A DNA stretch of 12,944 nt. It comes from an uncultured Chloroflexota bacterium. Its GTDB lineage: Bacteria > Chloroflexota > Anaerolineae > Anaerolineales > Anaerolineaceae. A program made the position numbers and the translations under genes. This document shows positions 1-7,212 of this stretch, one piece after another (the stretch's first letter is position 1; each line of letters opens with the position of its first letter). Below the pieces are notes generated by a model that was given only the letters and a program-made list of their open reading frames with translations, had not been told where the DNA came from and did no database searches. The DNA lies in NCBI GenBank assembly GCA_902795255.1, contig CADBKS010000066.1, positions 1 to 12,944 of the forward strand, read 5' to 3'.

Positions 1-177
1 AATCTGTGCAAGGAGGCCGGTTTTCAATCCACGCTTTGGATCGTATTCCAAATAATGATACTTGACCAGGTTATAGTCCCGCATTGCAAGCTTGTAAATA
101 TCCTGATAATCAAAATACACCCACAGCGCCAGCAAAACCAGCGAGATCAGCCAGTTGACGGCATAGGGGATCTGAAC
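1..177 (-). other. Foreign-looking membrane-protein fragment joined in frame to the S41 gene
   Basis: The last 59 codons of the minus-strand reading frame encode one hydrophobic helix and then a charged segment ending YDPKRGLKTGLLAQI at the edge. This resembles the cytoplasmic loop and next helix of a multi-pass membrane protein and has no place in an S41 peptidase. The change falls at about 172-183, right after the LTSR strand. A GATC site lies at 169-172, but GATC is common in this DNA, so this is not proof of a ligation junction. The parent protein is not identified. Confidence 0.5.
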
Positions 178-1707
178 CCTGCTGGTCAGGACCGCGAAGT
201 TCAGGGCAAAATGCACATCCGCGTCCTTTTCATCGAATACGCCGTCAAAATTCCGGTCTGCCGCGTAAGTCACCGTGGTTTTCTGTCCGGTCAGCGCGTT
301 CCCATATTGCAGGGTGCTGCTGCCAGTGATCAGGGATGCGATCGCCATCACGAGATCAGCGGATCCTCCGCTGTTGATGGAAATATCCAGAACAAAATTC
401 CGGACCTCAGGGTCTGCTTCGGCCCTGTACAGCGCATCCAGGAAGATGACCATCGCGTCGCCGTCGGTGTTGGCAAGTGTAGGCATCGGACCGGTCCCGC
501 TGTAATAAGCATCCCAGGCTTCCTGGTTTCTTGAATCGAATGAACGGAACACGCAGACAGCCGTGTCCCCTTTTTTGATATACGTTTCACCGGGGCCATA
601 GGACTTTGTCTGCAGCTGCAGCAGTGCCCTGTACCGGTCGGCATATTCACGGGAGTTGCTGTTGATTTCCTTAACCGGCGCATATGTCCGCTGCATCATG
701 CTGAACAGGGCGTCATACTGTTCCATCACCGGGCCAATGATGCTTTGATCCGCTGAGGTCACATTGTTAAGTCCCGGATGATCCATCGTTGTGTGGCCGC
801 CGTCGTTGAAGAGGCCGGATAGCCCGTACATGCCGAGGTAATATTCAGCCGTGACAGTCGACTTCAGATGTTTTTTGATCATCGCCCCGGTATTCCCGAA
901 ATCGTCAAGCGCCCGGTCGAGGCCTTTTTCCGCAAGCGATGCGCTGATTGGCTCCCGTCCCGGACGTCCGTAGAAATGATCCAGTGCGAAACACAATTCG
1001 TTGTAGGTGAAGGCCGCCAGGTCCTCCGGCCTTTCCGCGCTGACCAGACCCTGCGGGTAAGAAGGATCGATCTCACTCAGGAGCATGTCGAAATTACTGT
1101 AGTTCATGACAACTTCTTCACCGTTGAATCCCGCGTGATGGTAAAAGAGGTCCGAATACATATCTGAAATCACGGCAAACGGAAAGTAAACCGCGCTATT
1201 GTCCCCGAAAAGTTCAATGCTGTAGCTGCTGAAGTCGAAGGTAACGGGAACGGTTTCCGGATCGCTTTCGATGCTGACGAATTTTACGAACGGCATCCCG
1301 TCGTAATATGTGTTCGCCATGCCTTCCTGTACCAGCCCCATGAGGTTGGTGAAAGCGGAAAAGTCTTCGGAATAAAAGGTATCCTTTTCCGTGTCGACGG
1401 TGGCTTTACCGGTCGGACTGGTCAGTTCATAAATGCCGGGGCCGGTTTGTTCGGTTTTCATTTCCGCGCCCGGGATCCACATAGCCAGATAGTCCGCGGC
1501 AGAGATATAAGCGACGCTGGGCATTGTTTCATAAAAACGGAGCGTTACGTTGCCCGTTTCCATTCCGACGTTTCTGATGACCGGAACTTCCCTTTCCGTG
1601 TAAGGGATCCCGGCCGGCCCGTCCGTTTGGGCGGAAGCAGGGCGGCTGACGGACAATCCGCTGAGAACTGCGGAAAGAATTGTGAGGAAGAGCAAAAATT
1701 TCTTCAT
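1..1707 (-). CDS. Secreted S41-family peptidase, partial; C-terminus replaced by a membrane-protein segment
   Basis: The gene runs off the left edge; 569 codons are visible. The start at 1707 follows AGGAG (1715-1719) by 7 bases. Residues 1-26 form a Sec signal peptide (MKKFLLFL..., cleavage after ASA), so the protein is exported. Residues about 350-510 carry the S41 (tail-specific protease) core: a KKGDTAVCVF strand, the VLDISINSGGS turn (439-449), a DRNFDGVFDEKD segment and the FAVLTSR strand ending at 510. Members of this family normally continue at once into the serine motif (SFSCGN-like). Here residues 511-569 instead read IPYAVNWLISLVLLALW (one transmembrane helix) followed by a basic, tyrosine-rich loop, so the catalytic serine is absent from what is visible. 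The family call for the front part rests on motifs and is fairly firm. The C-terminal tail is most likely a chimeric join, less likely a real fusion. It is divergent from the gene at 1920. Confidence 0.75.
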   Translation of the reverse strand, partial: MKKFLLFLTILSAVLSGLSVSRPASAQTDGPAGIPYTEREVPVIRNVGMETGNVTLRFYETMPSVAYISAADYLAMWIPGAEMKTEQTGPGIYELTSPTGKATVDTEKDTFYSEDFSAFTNLMGLVQEGMANTYYDGMPFVKFVSIESDPETVPVTFDFSSYSIELFGDNSAVYFPFAVISDMYSDLFYHHAGFNGEEVVMNYSNFDMLLSEIDPSYPQGLVSAERPEDLAAFTYNELCFALDHFYGRPGREPISASLAEKGLDRALDDFGNTGAMIKKHLKSTVTAEYYLGMYGLSGLFNDGGHTTMDHPGLNNVTSADQSIIGPVMEQYDALFSMMQRTYAPVKEINSNSREYADRYRALLQLQTKSYGPGETYIKKGDTAVCVFRSFDSRNQEAWDAYYSGTGPMPTLANTDGDAMVIFLDALYRAEADPEVRNFVLDISINSGGSADLVMAIASLITGSSTLQYGNALTGQKTTVTYAADRNFDGVFDEKDADVHFALNFAVLTSRVQIPYAVNWLISLVLLALWVYFDYQDIYKLAMRDYNLVKYHYLEYDPKRGLKTGLLAQI

Positions 1708-1743
1708 CTTTCATCTCCTGTTTGAAATCAGCATCTGACTATT

Positions 1744-1749
1744 ATTATA
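1744..1749 (-). promoter_or_regulatory. Probable -10 box of the S41 peptidase gene
   Basis: On the minus strand a perfect TATAAT occurs 37 bases upstream of the start codon at 1707. No good TTGACA match lies 16-18 bases further up, so the promoter is weak, activator-dependent or wrongly called. Confidence 0.35.
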
Positions 1750-1836
1750 TCGCCTGCAGCGGCACGCACGGATGTCCTCATGGCAGTTGAACAGAGGTGA
1801 ACCTCGTGCAGGGGATTCATGATATTGGTCTGCCTC

Positions 1837-1865
1837 TTGTAAAATATGCGGATCTGCGGTATGAT
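1837..1865 (+). promoter_or_regulatory. Sigma-A promoter of the reductase-methyltransferase gene
   Basis: TTGTAA (1837-1842), a 17-base spacer and TATGAT (1860-1865) match the housekeeping promoter at 4/6 and 5/6 positions. Transcription would begin near 1872, leaving a leader of about 48 bases before the ATG at 1920. This placement argues against the longer in-frame GTG start at 1797, which would lie upstream of the transcript. Confidence 0.6.
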
Positions 1866-1919
1866 AAGTTAGTATTTTATAACTATTATCGATGCCGATA
1901 CCGGCAGTGCGGGAGGAAT

Positions 1920-3704
1920 ATGAAAATACTGGTTTACGGATGCGGTGTGATCGGATCTTATCTGGTCCATAAATTATGTGAGGCCGGGAATGATGTTACG
2001 GTCGCTGCCAGGGGAAAATGGAAGGAAACACTGGAAACGAAAGGGCTGATGATCCGTCATAAGCTTTCCCGGAAAAACACGCTGGATCATCCCCGGGTAA
2101 TTGATGCGGCAGAGGAAACCGAAGCGTATGATCTTGTCATTTCGGTCATGCAGGGGCAGCAGCAGGAGCATCTTCTTCCTATTCTTGCGAAGGTAAATGC
2201 CCCGCTGGTGATTCTGGTCGGGAACAATCCCCGTGCCGCTCAGATGGAGGCGGAGCTGCATTCGATTGCCGGAGATGACAGAAAGATCCTTTTCGGTTTT
2301 CAGGGGACGGCCGGTGTCCGGGAAGCGGATCAGGTGACCTGTGTCAGTCCCGGCAGCGGTTCCATGACGGTCGGCGGACTGCATGAGGAGCCGGACACGG
2401 AATCGAAGCAAACACTGCTCGCGGCTTTCGGGGATACGGGCTATCAGCTTCACTGGACGGATGACATGGAGGGCTGGCTGTGGTGCCATGTGGCATTTAT
2501 CCTTCCGATCGTTTACCTCTCTTATTCTCTTGACTGCGATCTGACCAAAGCCGGCAGTGAGGAAATTGCCGCGGTGGTTTCTGCGGCTGAAGAAGGGTAC
2601 AGGCTCATCGCATTTTCCGGAATGAAGATCCGCCCGGAAAGTGATGAAATGTTTTTCAACAGTGAATTCAAAAAAGCAGCCGTACGCCGGGTGTTATGGA
2701 TCGTTGCCAAAACATCCCTCGGCAAACTCTGTGCAACGGATCACTGCCGCAATGCTGTTTCGGAAATGGAATGGCTGGATCAGCAGTTTGAACAGCTGAA
2801 AGGCAGTCATCCGGATTTTCCGATGCCCGTATGGAATGAACTGCGCAGCCGAATGCCCGCATGGGATGTCCTTCATCAGACTTATGACCGGGAAGCTGGG
2901 GCAGCGCTTCCCGTCAAAGCCGATTATGCCAACTGGATGCCGAAAGAAATGGTCGCCGGTACGGCACTGGGCAGCGGAGCGCTGCTTGCTGCGGGTGTAC
3001 TTACCGTAAAAAATGCGGCAAAAAGAGGTTCGGGTTCCGGAAAACTTGCCGGCGCGGTGCTGCTGGCGGGGGCTGCCGGCTGCGGGGCCTTTTCGGTATA
3101 CAGCGCCATCGCCCGCAGGGCTTTCTCCTATGACGGAGAGCGTAAGCTCTCAAAACAGATCATTGAGGGAATCGCCGCATATGTGAACATTCCGGAAGGC
3201 GGGACCTGCCTGGATGTCGGCTGCGGAAGCGGCGCGCTGACGATCGCCTGTGCCAAACGGAATCCGGGCGCCCTGATCGTCGGGATGGATCACTGGGGAC
3301 CGGAATACCGGGATTTCTCCCGTGCGGTGTGTGAGCGGAATGCAGCGGCGGAAAATGTCACGAATGTCCGCTTTGAACAGGGAAATGCCGTAAAGCTTGA
3401 CTACGCGGACGAAAGCTTTGATGCTGTTGTAAGCAATTACGTTTACCATAACATTGCCGGTTTTGATAAGCAGGATCTGCTGCTGGAAACCCTTCGTGTA
3501 CTGAAGAAAGGCGGGATCTTTGCCATCCATGACCTGATGTCAAAAGCACGTTACGGAGATATGCAGAAACTTGTCCGGAAGCTGAAAGCGGAAGGTTATG
3601 AAGAGGTATACCTGATCGATACCACGGATAAATTCTTCAGAAGTCCCGCGGAAGCAAAACTTCTGCTTCTGGGCGGTTCGACCCTCCTTTACGGCAGAAA
3701 ATAA
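1920..3704 (+). CDS. Ketopantoate-reductase-like domain fused through a membrane hairpin to a SAM methyltransferase
   Basis: The protein has 594 residues. The ATG at 1920 is chosen because GGGAGG (1911-1916) precedes it, a promoter lies at 1837-1865, and a Rossmann fold starts exactly there (MKILVYGCGVIGSYLV, GxGxxG at residues 7-12). Residues 1 to about 318 resemble the ApbA/PanE reductase family, which reduces ketopantoate with NADPH. However, the segment at 184-200 (EGWLWCHVAFILPI) has Trp-Cys-His where the family's catalytic lysine is expected, so the substrate is unknown and panE is not assigned. Residues about 346-364 and 376-398 are two hydrophobic helices. From about 400 follows a class I SAM methyltransferase: LDVGCGSGAL (431-440) for SAM binding, an acidic D457 after the second strand, VVSNYVYHNI (503-512), and VLKKGGIFAIHDLM. 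Two enzymes usually encoded separately are thus joined and probably membrane-anchored. The methyl acceptor is unknown. A strong terminator follows. Confidence 0.8.
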   Translation: MKILVYGCGVIGSYLVHKLCEAGNDVTVAARGKWKETLETKGLMIRHKLSRKNTLDHPRVIDAAEETEAYDLVISVMQGQQQEHLLPILAKVNAPLVILVGNNPRAAQMEAELHSIAGDDRKILFGFQGTAGVREADQVTCVSPGSGSMTVGGLHEEPDTESKQTLLAAFGDTGYQLHWTDDMEGWLWCHVAFILPIVYLSYSLDCDLTKAGSEEIAAVVSAAEEGYRLIAFSGMKIRPESDEMFFNSEFKKAAVRRVLWIVAKTSLGKLCATDHCRNAVSEMEWLDQQFEQLKGSHPDFPMPVWNELRSRMPAWDVLHQTYDREAGAALPVKADYANWMPKEMVAGTALGSGALLAAGVLTVKNAAKRGSGSGKLAGAVLLAGAAGCGAFSVYSAIARRAFSYDGERKLSKQIIEGIAAYVNIPEGGTCLDVGCGSGALTIACAKRNPGALIVGMDHWGPEYRDFSRAVCERNAAAENVTNVRFEQGNAVKLDYADESFDAVVSNYVYHNIAGFDKQDLLLETLRVLKKGGIFAIHDLMSKARYGDMQKLVRKLKAEGYEEVYLIDTTDKFFRSPAEAKLLLLGGSTLLYGRK

Positions 3705-3713
3705 AAGCGTGAA

Positions 3714-3765
3714 ACACTCCGCAGAAAACGGCGCCCGATCCCGACGGCGCCGTTTTTTGGAGTGT
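3714..3765 (+). terminator. Rho-independent terminator after the fusion gene
   Basis: An 11-bp perfect stem (AAAACGGCGCC at 3725-3735 with 3746-3756) has a 10-base loop and runs into TTTTTT (3753-3758). An outer 7-bp stem, ACACTCC (3714-3720) with GGAGTGT (3759-3765), extends it. It starts about 10 bases after the stop codon. Confidence 0.85.
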
Positions 3766-3825
3766 GATAGAATTCATAATCAGAAAGCCGGATATGGAAA
3801 GATCCGGAGAAAGGAGGCTTCTGCC

Positions 3826-4245
3826 GTGAAAATAATGGTCAGTGCCTGTCTGCTGGGACAGAAGTGCAAATATAACGGCGGAGATAATTTCTCTGAAAAA
3901 GTTCAGCGCTTTACAGCCGGCCATGAAGTGATTCCCGTCTGCCCTGAGACAGCCGGCGGGCTGCCTGTGCCGCGGGCGTCCTGCGAGATCGTCAACGGCG
4001 AAGTGACCGATTCCTTTGGCGTCAGCCGGGATAAAGAATTCCGTGCCGGAGCAGAAGCCTGCCTCAGACTGGCGGAGGAAAAGGGGATCGATCTTGTTGT
4101 CCTGCAGCCCAGGAGCCCTTCCTGCGGTGTGGGCCGGATCTATGACGGAAGCTTCTCCGGAAAACTGATCCCGGGTTCGGGTGTTTTCGCTGCGCTGCTG
4201 GAAAAGAACGGATACCGGGTGATGAGCGCGGATGATCTGGATTAG
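3826..4245 (+). CDS. DUF523 family protein, TudS-like (putative Fe-S thiouracil desulfidase)
   Basis: The protein has 139 residues, the usual length of stand-alone DUF523 proteins. The GTG start at 3826 lies 8 bases after AAGGAGG (3811-3817), and the conserved MVSACLLGQKCKYNGGDN begins at residue 4; the reading frame stays open further upstream but without a family match. Other family motifs are VCPETAGGLPVPR (38-50) and PRSPSCGVG (95-103). The three conserved cysteines, C8, C39 and C100, are all present. In characterised members (TudS) three such cysteines hold a [4Fe-4S] cluster that removes sulfur from 2-thiouracil. Family membership is clear. The desulfidase activity is inferred from the family, since many DUF523 proteins are untested. 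It is the first gene of a closely spaced run and lies just after a terminator, so it probably has its own promoter near 3766-3780, though no convincing -35 was found. Confidence 0.85.
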   Translation: MKIMVSACLLGQKCKYNGGDNFSEKVQRFTAGHEVIPVCPETAGGLPVPRASCEIVNGEVTDSFGVSRDKEFRAGAEACLRLAEEKGIDLVVLQPRSPSCGVGRIYDGSFSGKLIPGSGVFAALLEKNGYRVMSADDLD

Positions 4246-4264
4246 AAGTCAGGATATATCGCAT

Positions 4265-4546
4265 ATGAAGATCGCTGCCATGACCTTCAGGCTGTATGCG
4301 CCGTGGGTGCACAGCCTGAAGGAAAAAAGGATGATCGTGCAGAGCCTTATTGCGCGGCTGCAGAACCATTTTCATGTTTCGGTTTCGGAAATTGCCGAAC
4401 AGGATGTGCACCAGTTCATTCAGATCGGTGTCGCAGCGGTCATTTCGCATAACGCGATGGCGGACCGGCTGATGCATGAGATAACGCTCTTTATTGAGCA
4501 AAACACCGACGCGGAACTCATTGATTCCGCACTGGAAATGAGATGA
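4265..4546 (+). CDS. DUF503 family protein (YlxP-like)
   Basis: The protein has 93 residues, matching the 90-95 of DUF503/YlxP. The start at 4265 gives the family's N-terminus (MKIAAMTFRL, then HSLKEKRMIVQSLIARL at 16-32). An in-frame ATG at 4232 would overlap the end of the DUF523 gene, but has no better ribosome site. The family's central part is visible as VSEIAEQDVHQFIQIGVAAVIS (39-60). Its function is not established; in Bacillus and many Firmicutes the gene sits in the nusA-infB-rbfA translation cluster and a ribosome-related role is suspected. Here it sits between DUF523 (19 bases upstream) and a GNAT gene (1 base downstream), away from that cluster. Confidence 0.8.
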   Translation: MKIAAMTFRLYAPWVHSLKEKRMIVQSLIARLQNHFHVSVSEIAEQDVHQFIQIGVAAVISHNAMADRLMHEITLFIEQNTDAELIDSALEMR

Positions 4547-4547
4547 T

Positions 4548-5060
4548 ATGACATTGCAGCTCAGGCAGATCCGCAGGGAAGATCCCCTGTTTTCCGAGGC
4601 CGAAAGACTTTATGATGATTCCTTTCCGCCGAATGAACGGCCTCCCTTTTCCGAGCTTTTTACCGAATTCAGCGGTGCGGAAGAACCCCTGGCGGTCCTT
4701 GACGGGGATCGGTTCGCCGGGCTGGCTGTGCTGCTCACGTATCAGGACATCACCCATATCCTGTATCTTGCGGTGGAGGAAGGCCTCCGTGGCTGCGGAT
4801 ACGGTTCCCGTATCCTGGCGCTGATCCGGGAACGATATCCGGGACAGAAGATCATCGCGGATCTCGAACTTCCGGAAGCGGATACCCCGAATGAGGTCCA
4901 GCGGGAAAAAAGGATCGCATTTTACCGGAAAAACGGGTACTGTCTGACCGGGATCGTTTACCGCTGGGAAGGGGAGGATTACTGCATCATGGCCAGCGGC
5001 GGGACGGTCACACGGGAGGCTTTCGGAAAATTCTGGCATCATTTCTATTTCGGCAGATAG
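4548..5060 (+). CDS. GNAT family N-acetyltransferase
   Basis: The protein has 170 residues. The acetyl-CoA binding loop of GNAT enzymes is seen as LRGCGYGSRIL (80-90), preceded by the beta-4 strand ILYLAVEE (71-78). The later helix and strand (KRIAFYRKNGYCLTG, 121-135) match the usual C-terminal half, where a tyrosine often serves as general acid. The start codon comes one base after the stop of the DUF503 gene, so the two are probably translationally coupled; no separate strong ribosome site is seen. The acceptor substrate cannot be inferred. The N-terminal pattern (YDDSFPPNERPPFSEL) recurs in uncharacterised clostridial GNATs. Confidence 0.8.
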   Translation: MTLQLRQIRREDPLFSEAERLYDDSFPPNERPPFSELFTEFSGAEEPLAVLDGDRFAGLAVLLTYQDITHILYLAVEEGLRGCGYGSRILALIRERYPGQKIIADLELPEADTPNEVQREKRIAFYRKNGYCLTGIVYRWEGEDYCIMASGGTVTREAFGKFWHHFYFGR

Positions 5061-5088
5061 CCGGACTTGCAACGCGGGAGGAGGATGT

Positions 5089-5763
5089 ATGGCGGATCGG
5101 AAACTGTTTGTACAGGCACTGGTAAAATTTGTGTGCGGCCTGCTCCTGGTGGGGCTGCTGCTGTTTCTTCCGGCGGGCACATTCCGCTGGCCTCAGGCAT
5201 GGCTGCTGATCGGTATCCTTTTTGTTCCGATGTTCGCAGCCGGTTTGTTTATGATGTGGAAAAATCCGGATCTGCTTCGGAAAAGGCTGGACGCCCGGGA
5301 GGAGCAGGATGAGCAGAAAACCGTTATCCGGCTCAGCGGGCTGATGTTCCTGGCTGCCTTTGTGATTGCCGGACTGAATTTCCGCTTTGGCTGGATTCCT
5401 CTGCCGATGTCAGTCTCCTATGCCGCCGCGGTCATTTTCCTTCTCGCGTATGCCCTGTACGCGGAGGTCCTGCGCGAAAATGTTTATCTTTCACGTACGG
5501 TCGAGGTACAGATGGGGCAGAAGGTGATCGACAGCGGTCTCTACGGGATCGTCCGTCACCCCATGTATATGAGCACGCTTGTTTTGTTCCTTTCCATGCC
5601 GCTGGTTCTGGGATCCGTGATCTCTTTTGCGGTCATGCTTTTTTATATTCCAATCATTGCAAAACGGATCCGGAACGAGGAGAAAGTTCTTGAAGAAGGG
5701 CTGCCCGGTTACCGGGAGTATAAAGCACGGGTCAGGTATAAGGTCATTCCGTATATCTGGTGA
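5089..5763 (+). CDS. Isoprenylcysteine carboxyl methyltransferase (ICMT)/phospholipid methyltransferase-like membrane protein
   Basis: The protein has 224 residues with about five hydrophobic segments (roughly 12-29, 37-56, 82-98, 107-125, 162-192). The C-terminal half has the SAM-binding signature of the ICMT/PEMT family: GLYGIVRHPMY (150-160), then RIRNEEKVL (193-201) and GLPGYREYKARV (204-215). These enzymes methylate lipid or prenyl-linked substrates at the membrane face. Bacteria lack CaaX proteins, so the true substrate here is unknown. The start at 5089 follows a very strong GGGAGGAGG (5076-5084) by 4 bases. An ATG at 5085 opens another frame and is rejected. It lies 28 bases after the GNAT gene and 28 before the next, consistent with one operon. 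Confidence 0.85.
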   Translation: MADRKLFVQALVKFVCGLLLVGLLLFLPAGTFRWPQAWLLIGILFVPMFAAGLFMMWKNPDLLRKRLDAREEQDEQKTVIRLSGLMFLAAFVIAGLNFRFGWIPLPMSVSYAAAVIFLLAYALYAEVLRENVYLSRTVEVQMGQKVIDSGLYGIVRHPMYMSTLVLFLSMPLVLGSVISFAVMLFYIPIIAKRIRNEEKVLEEGLPGYREYKARVRYKVIPYIW

Positions 5764-5791
5764 TCCGCGGACAAGACGGAGGGGATCGGTA

Positions 5792-6376
5792 ATGAAAAAG
5801 AGTGTTGGGGAGAAGTGTATGTGCATGATTCGAAGCGTTTTGATCGTTCTGGCTGCTGCTGCCGTCAGTTTATCTCTTTCCGGCTGGCAAAGTGCGGTCA
5901 AGCATCAGAGTGCAAAAGAACTGTCGGAGGGATATTACTGGTTTGAGGCTGTTTTTCTTGATTACGAAGAAGCTGCGGACATGTTCCGCTCCATCTCGGA
6001 AAACTATCCGGATTATGAAGTCTTAACGCATTCGTTTCATGTAACCACGGAGTTCAAGCCGGAAAAAAGGCATGAAAGTCTTTACGGAACGCCCGTTTCT
6101 GTGCACATAACCGGTTATGCCTCCGGACCGGTTCGTGATGAGGACGGTCATATCCTCTCTTACAACGAAGGCGTTCTGGTTGAGATCACATCGGAAAATA
6201 AGGAGCTGCAGGAGCTGTTCGACAGACTGGACAAAACCTGGCACATTACCGGCTCATACACGGAAGGGGCAAAATACACCGAACAGCTGGATTTCTCAAA
6301 CGCAAAGCCGGTCGATATCACCATGGAAGGGATCTTTGGTATGGCCGACAGTGACAGAAAATTCACGCTGGAATAG
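5792..6376 (+). CDS. Exported protein of unknown function with a damaged lipobox
   Basis: The protein has 194 residues. The ATG at 5792 is 7 bases after GGAGGGG (5778-5784). Residues 13-31 form a signal-peptide core (IRSVLIVLAAAAVSLSLSG). The end, LSLSG-W32, looks exactly like a lipoprotein signal (L-S-G-C) with tryptophan in place of the lipid-accepting cysteine; TGG at 5885-5887 is one base from TGC. The mature part (about 160 residues) is hydrophilic and rich in Glu, Tyr and Thr, with alternating strand-like patterns and no motif I recognise. If the substitution is real, the protein would stay anchored by its uncleaved helix or be cut elsewhere rather than lipidated. It is the last gene of the 3826-6376 run. 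Confidence 0.7.
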   Translation: MKKSVGEKCMCMIRSVLIVLAAAAVSLSLSGWQSAVKHQSAKELSEGYYWFEAVFLDYEEAADMFRSISENYPDYEVLTHSFHVTTEFKPEKRHESLYGTPVSVHITGYASGPVRDEDGHILSYNEGVLVEITSENKELQELFDRLDKTWHITGSYTEGAKYTEQLDFSNAKPVDITMEGIFGMADSDRKFTLE

Positions 6377-6400
6377 CGAATGCGGTTTCTGACCGGCAGC

Positions 6401-6422
6401 CTCCGGTTTGTTTTTACCGGAG
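6401..6422 (+). repeat. Short inverted repeat after the exported-protein gene
   Basis: CTCCGGT (6401-6407) and ACCGGAG (6416-6422) can form a 7-bp hairpin with an 8-base T-rich loop. The T-run is in the loop, not after the stem, so it is not a standard terminator; its role is unknown. Confidence 0.3.
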
Positions 6423-6495
6423 ACTTCAAAGCTGCCTGATAACGGATCGAAATGGCCGGTGTGGCCGGACCGGAAAGAAACGAACGGGAGGAAAA

Positions 6496-7212
6496 TTGAA
6501 CGATAAACACGGGATCCTGTATGGGGTCGGTGTCGGGCCCGGCGATCCGGACATGCTGACGCTGCGGGCTGTCCGCTGTATCCGTTCGGCGGATGCGGTA
6601 TGTCTGCCGCAGGACTCACCGGAAAACTGCCGGGCTTTCCGGACGGCTGAACAGGCTGTCCCGGAGATCAGCGGAAAGCCGCTGATCTGCTGTGACTTCA
6701 AAATGACGCGGGATCCGGCCGCCCTGGAGCACAACAGGGAAGACAATTATGGGATAATCCGGGAGCATCTTCTTGCCGGAGAGCAGGTCGTTTTTCTGAC
6801 TGTTGGGGATCCCGCGGTTTATTCCACTTATAATTACATGGCGCGGAAAGCTTCAGCGGAAGGCTTCCGGACTGAGACTGTGAGCGGAATCGCTTCATTC
6901 AGTGCGGCCGCGGCCGCGCTTGGGGTCGATCTGTGTGAGGGAGATGAAGAACTCCATATCGGGACCGGACACGGCGGCATTGAAGCGTTGCTTTCCCTGC
7001 CGGGAACGAAAGTGATCATGAAATGCGGAAAAGAAATGCCGGAGATCCGGGCTTTCCTCATGCGGATGGAGCAGGAGAAGAAGATCCGTGTCTGCGGGGT
7101 TTCGGACTGCGGAATGCCGGGGGAGCGGCGGTATTACAGCGCAGGTGAACTTCCCGAAAACGGGCGGTATATGACGACTGTTATTGTGAAGGAGCGGAAG
7201 GAGGCGGAATGA
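6496..7212 (+). CDS. cbiL: Precorrin-2/cobalt-factor II C20-methyltransferase
   Basis: The protein has 238 residues, the normal length for CbiL/CobI. It methylates C-20 of precorrin-2 (aerobic route) or cobalt-factor II (anaerobic route) with SAM in cobalamin synthesis, in the cytoplasm. Family signatures are LYGVGVGPGDPDMLTLRA (8-25), the SAM-binding FLTVGDPAVYSTY (100-112) and TVSGIASFSAAAAALG (128-143). The TTG start at 6496 is supported by GGGAGG (6486-6491) and by the family N-terminus. An anaerobe would use the CbiL version, but the sequence alone does not decide this. It is alone here: no other cob/cbi gene is nearby, and no cobalamin riboswitch was recognised in the 119 bases upstream. 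Its stop codon overlaps the next start (ATGA). Confidence 0.85.
   Translation: MNDKHGILYGVGVGPGDPDMLTLRAVRCIRSADAVCLPQDSPENCRAFRTAEQAVPEISGKPLICCDFKMTRDPAALEHNREDNYGIIREHLLAGEQVVFLTVGDPAVYSTYNYMARKASAEGFRTETVSGIASFSAAAAALGVDLCEGDEELHIGTGHGGIEALLSLPGTKVIMKCGKEMPEIRAFLMRMEQEKKIRVCGVSDCGMPGERRYYSAGELPENGRYMTTVIVKERKEAE

Noticed and set aside
169..172. GATC at the left join as proof of a cloning (Sau3AI) ligation
   Set aside because: GATC is so frequent here that its presence near a join is not informative, and the right-hand join has none.
1797..1919. Longer start (GTG at 1797) for the reductase-methyltransferase gene, adding 41 residues
   Set aside because: The added part has no family match, and a good promoter lies inside it at 1837-1865. 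The Rossmann fold begins at the ATG at 1920, which has its own GGGAGG.
3709..3825. Extended GTG start for the DUF523 gene
   Set aside because: It would begin inside the terminator hairpin, and the extra 39 residues are not DUF523-like. The GTG at 3826 has an ideal AAGGAGG.
4518..5180. Minus-strand open frame of 220 codons
   Set aside because: It is the antisense shadow of the GNAT gene; the product has no recognisable motif and no ribosome site.
6377..6495. Cobalamin riboswitch before cbiL
   Set aside because: The gap is only 119 bases, too short for a typical B12 riboswitch, and no B12-box-like GCCACTG was seen.
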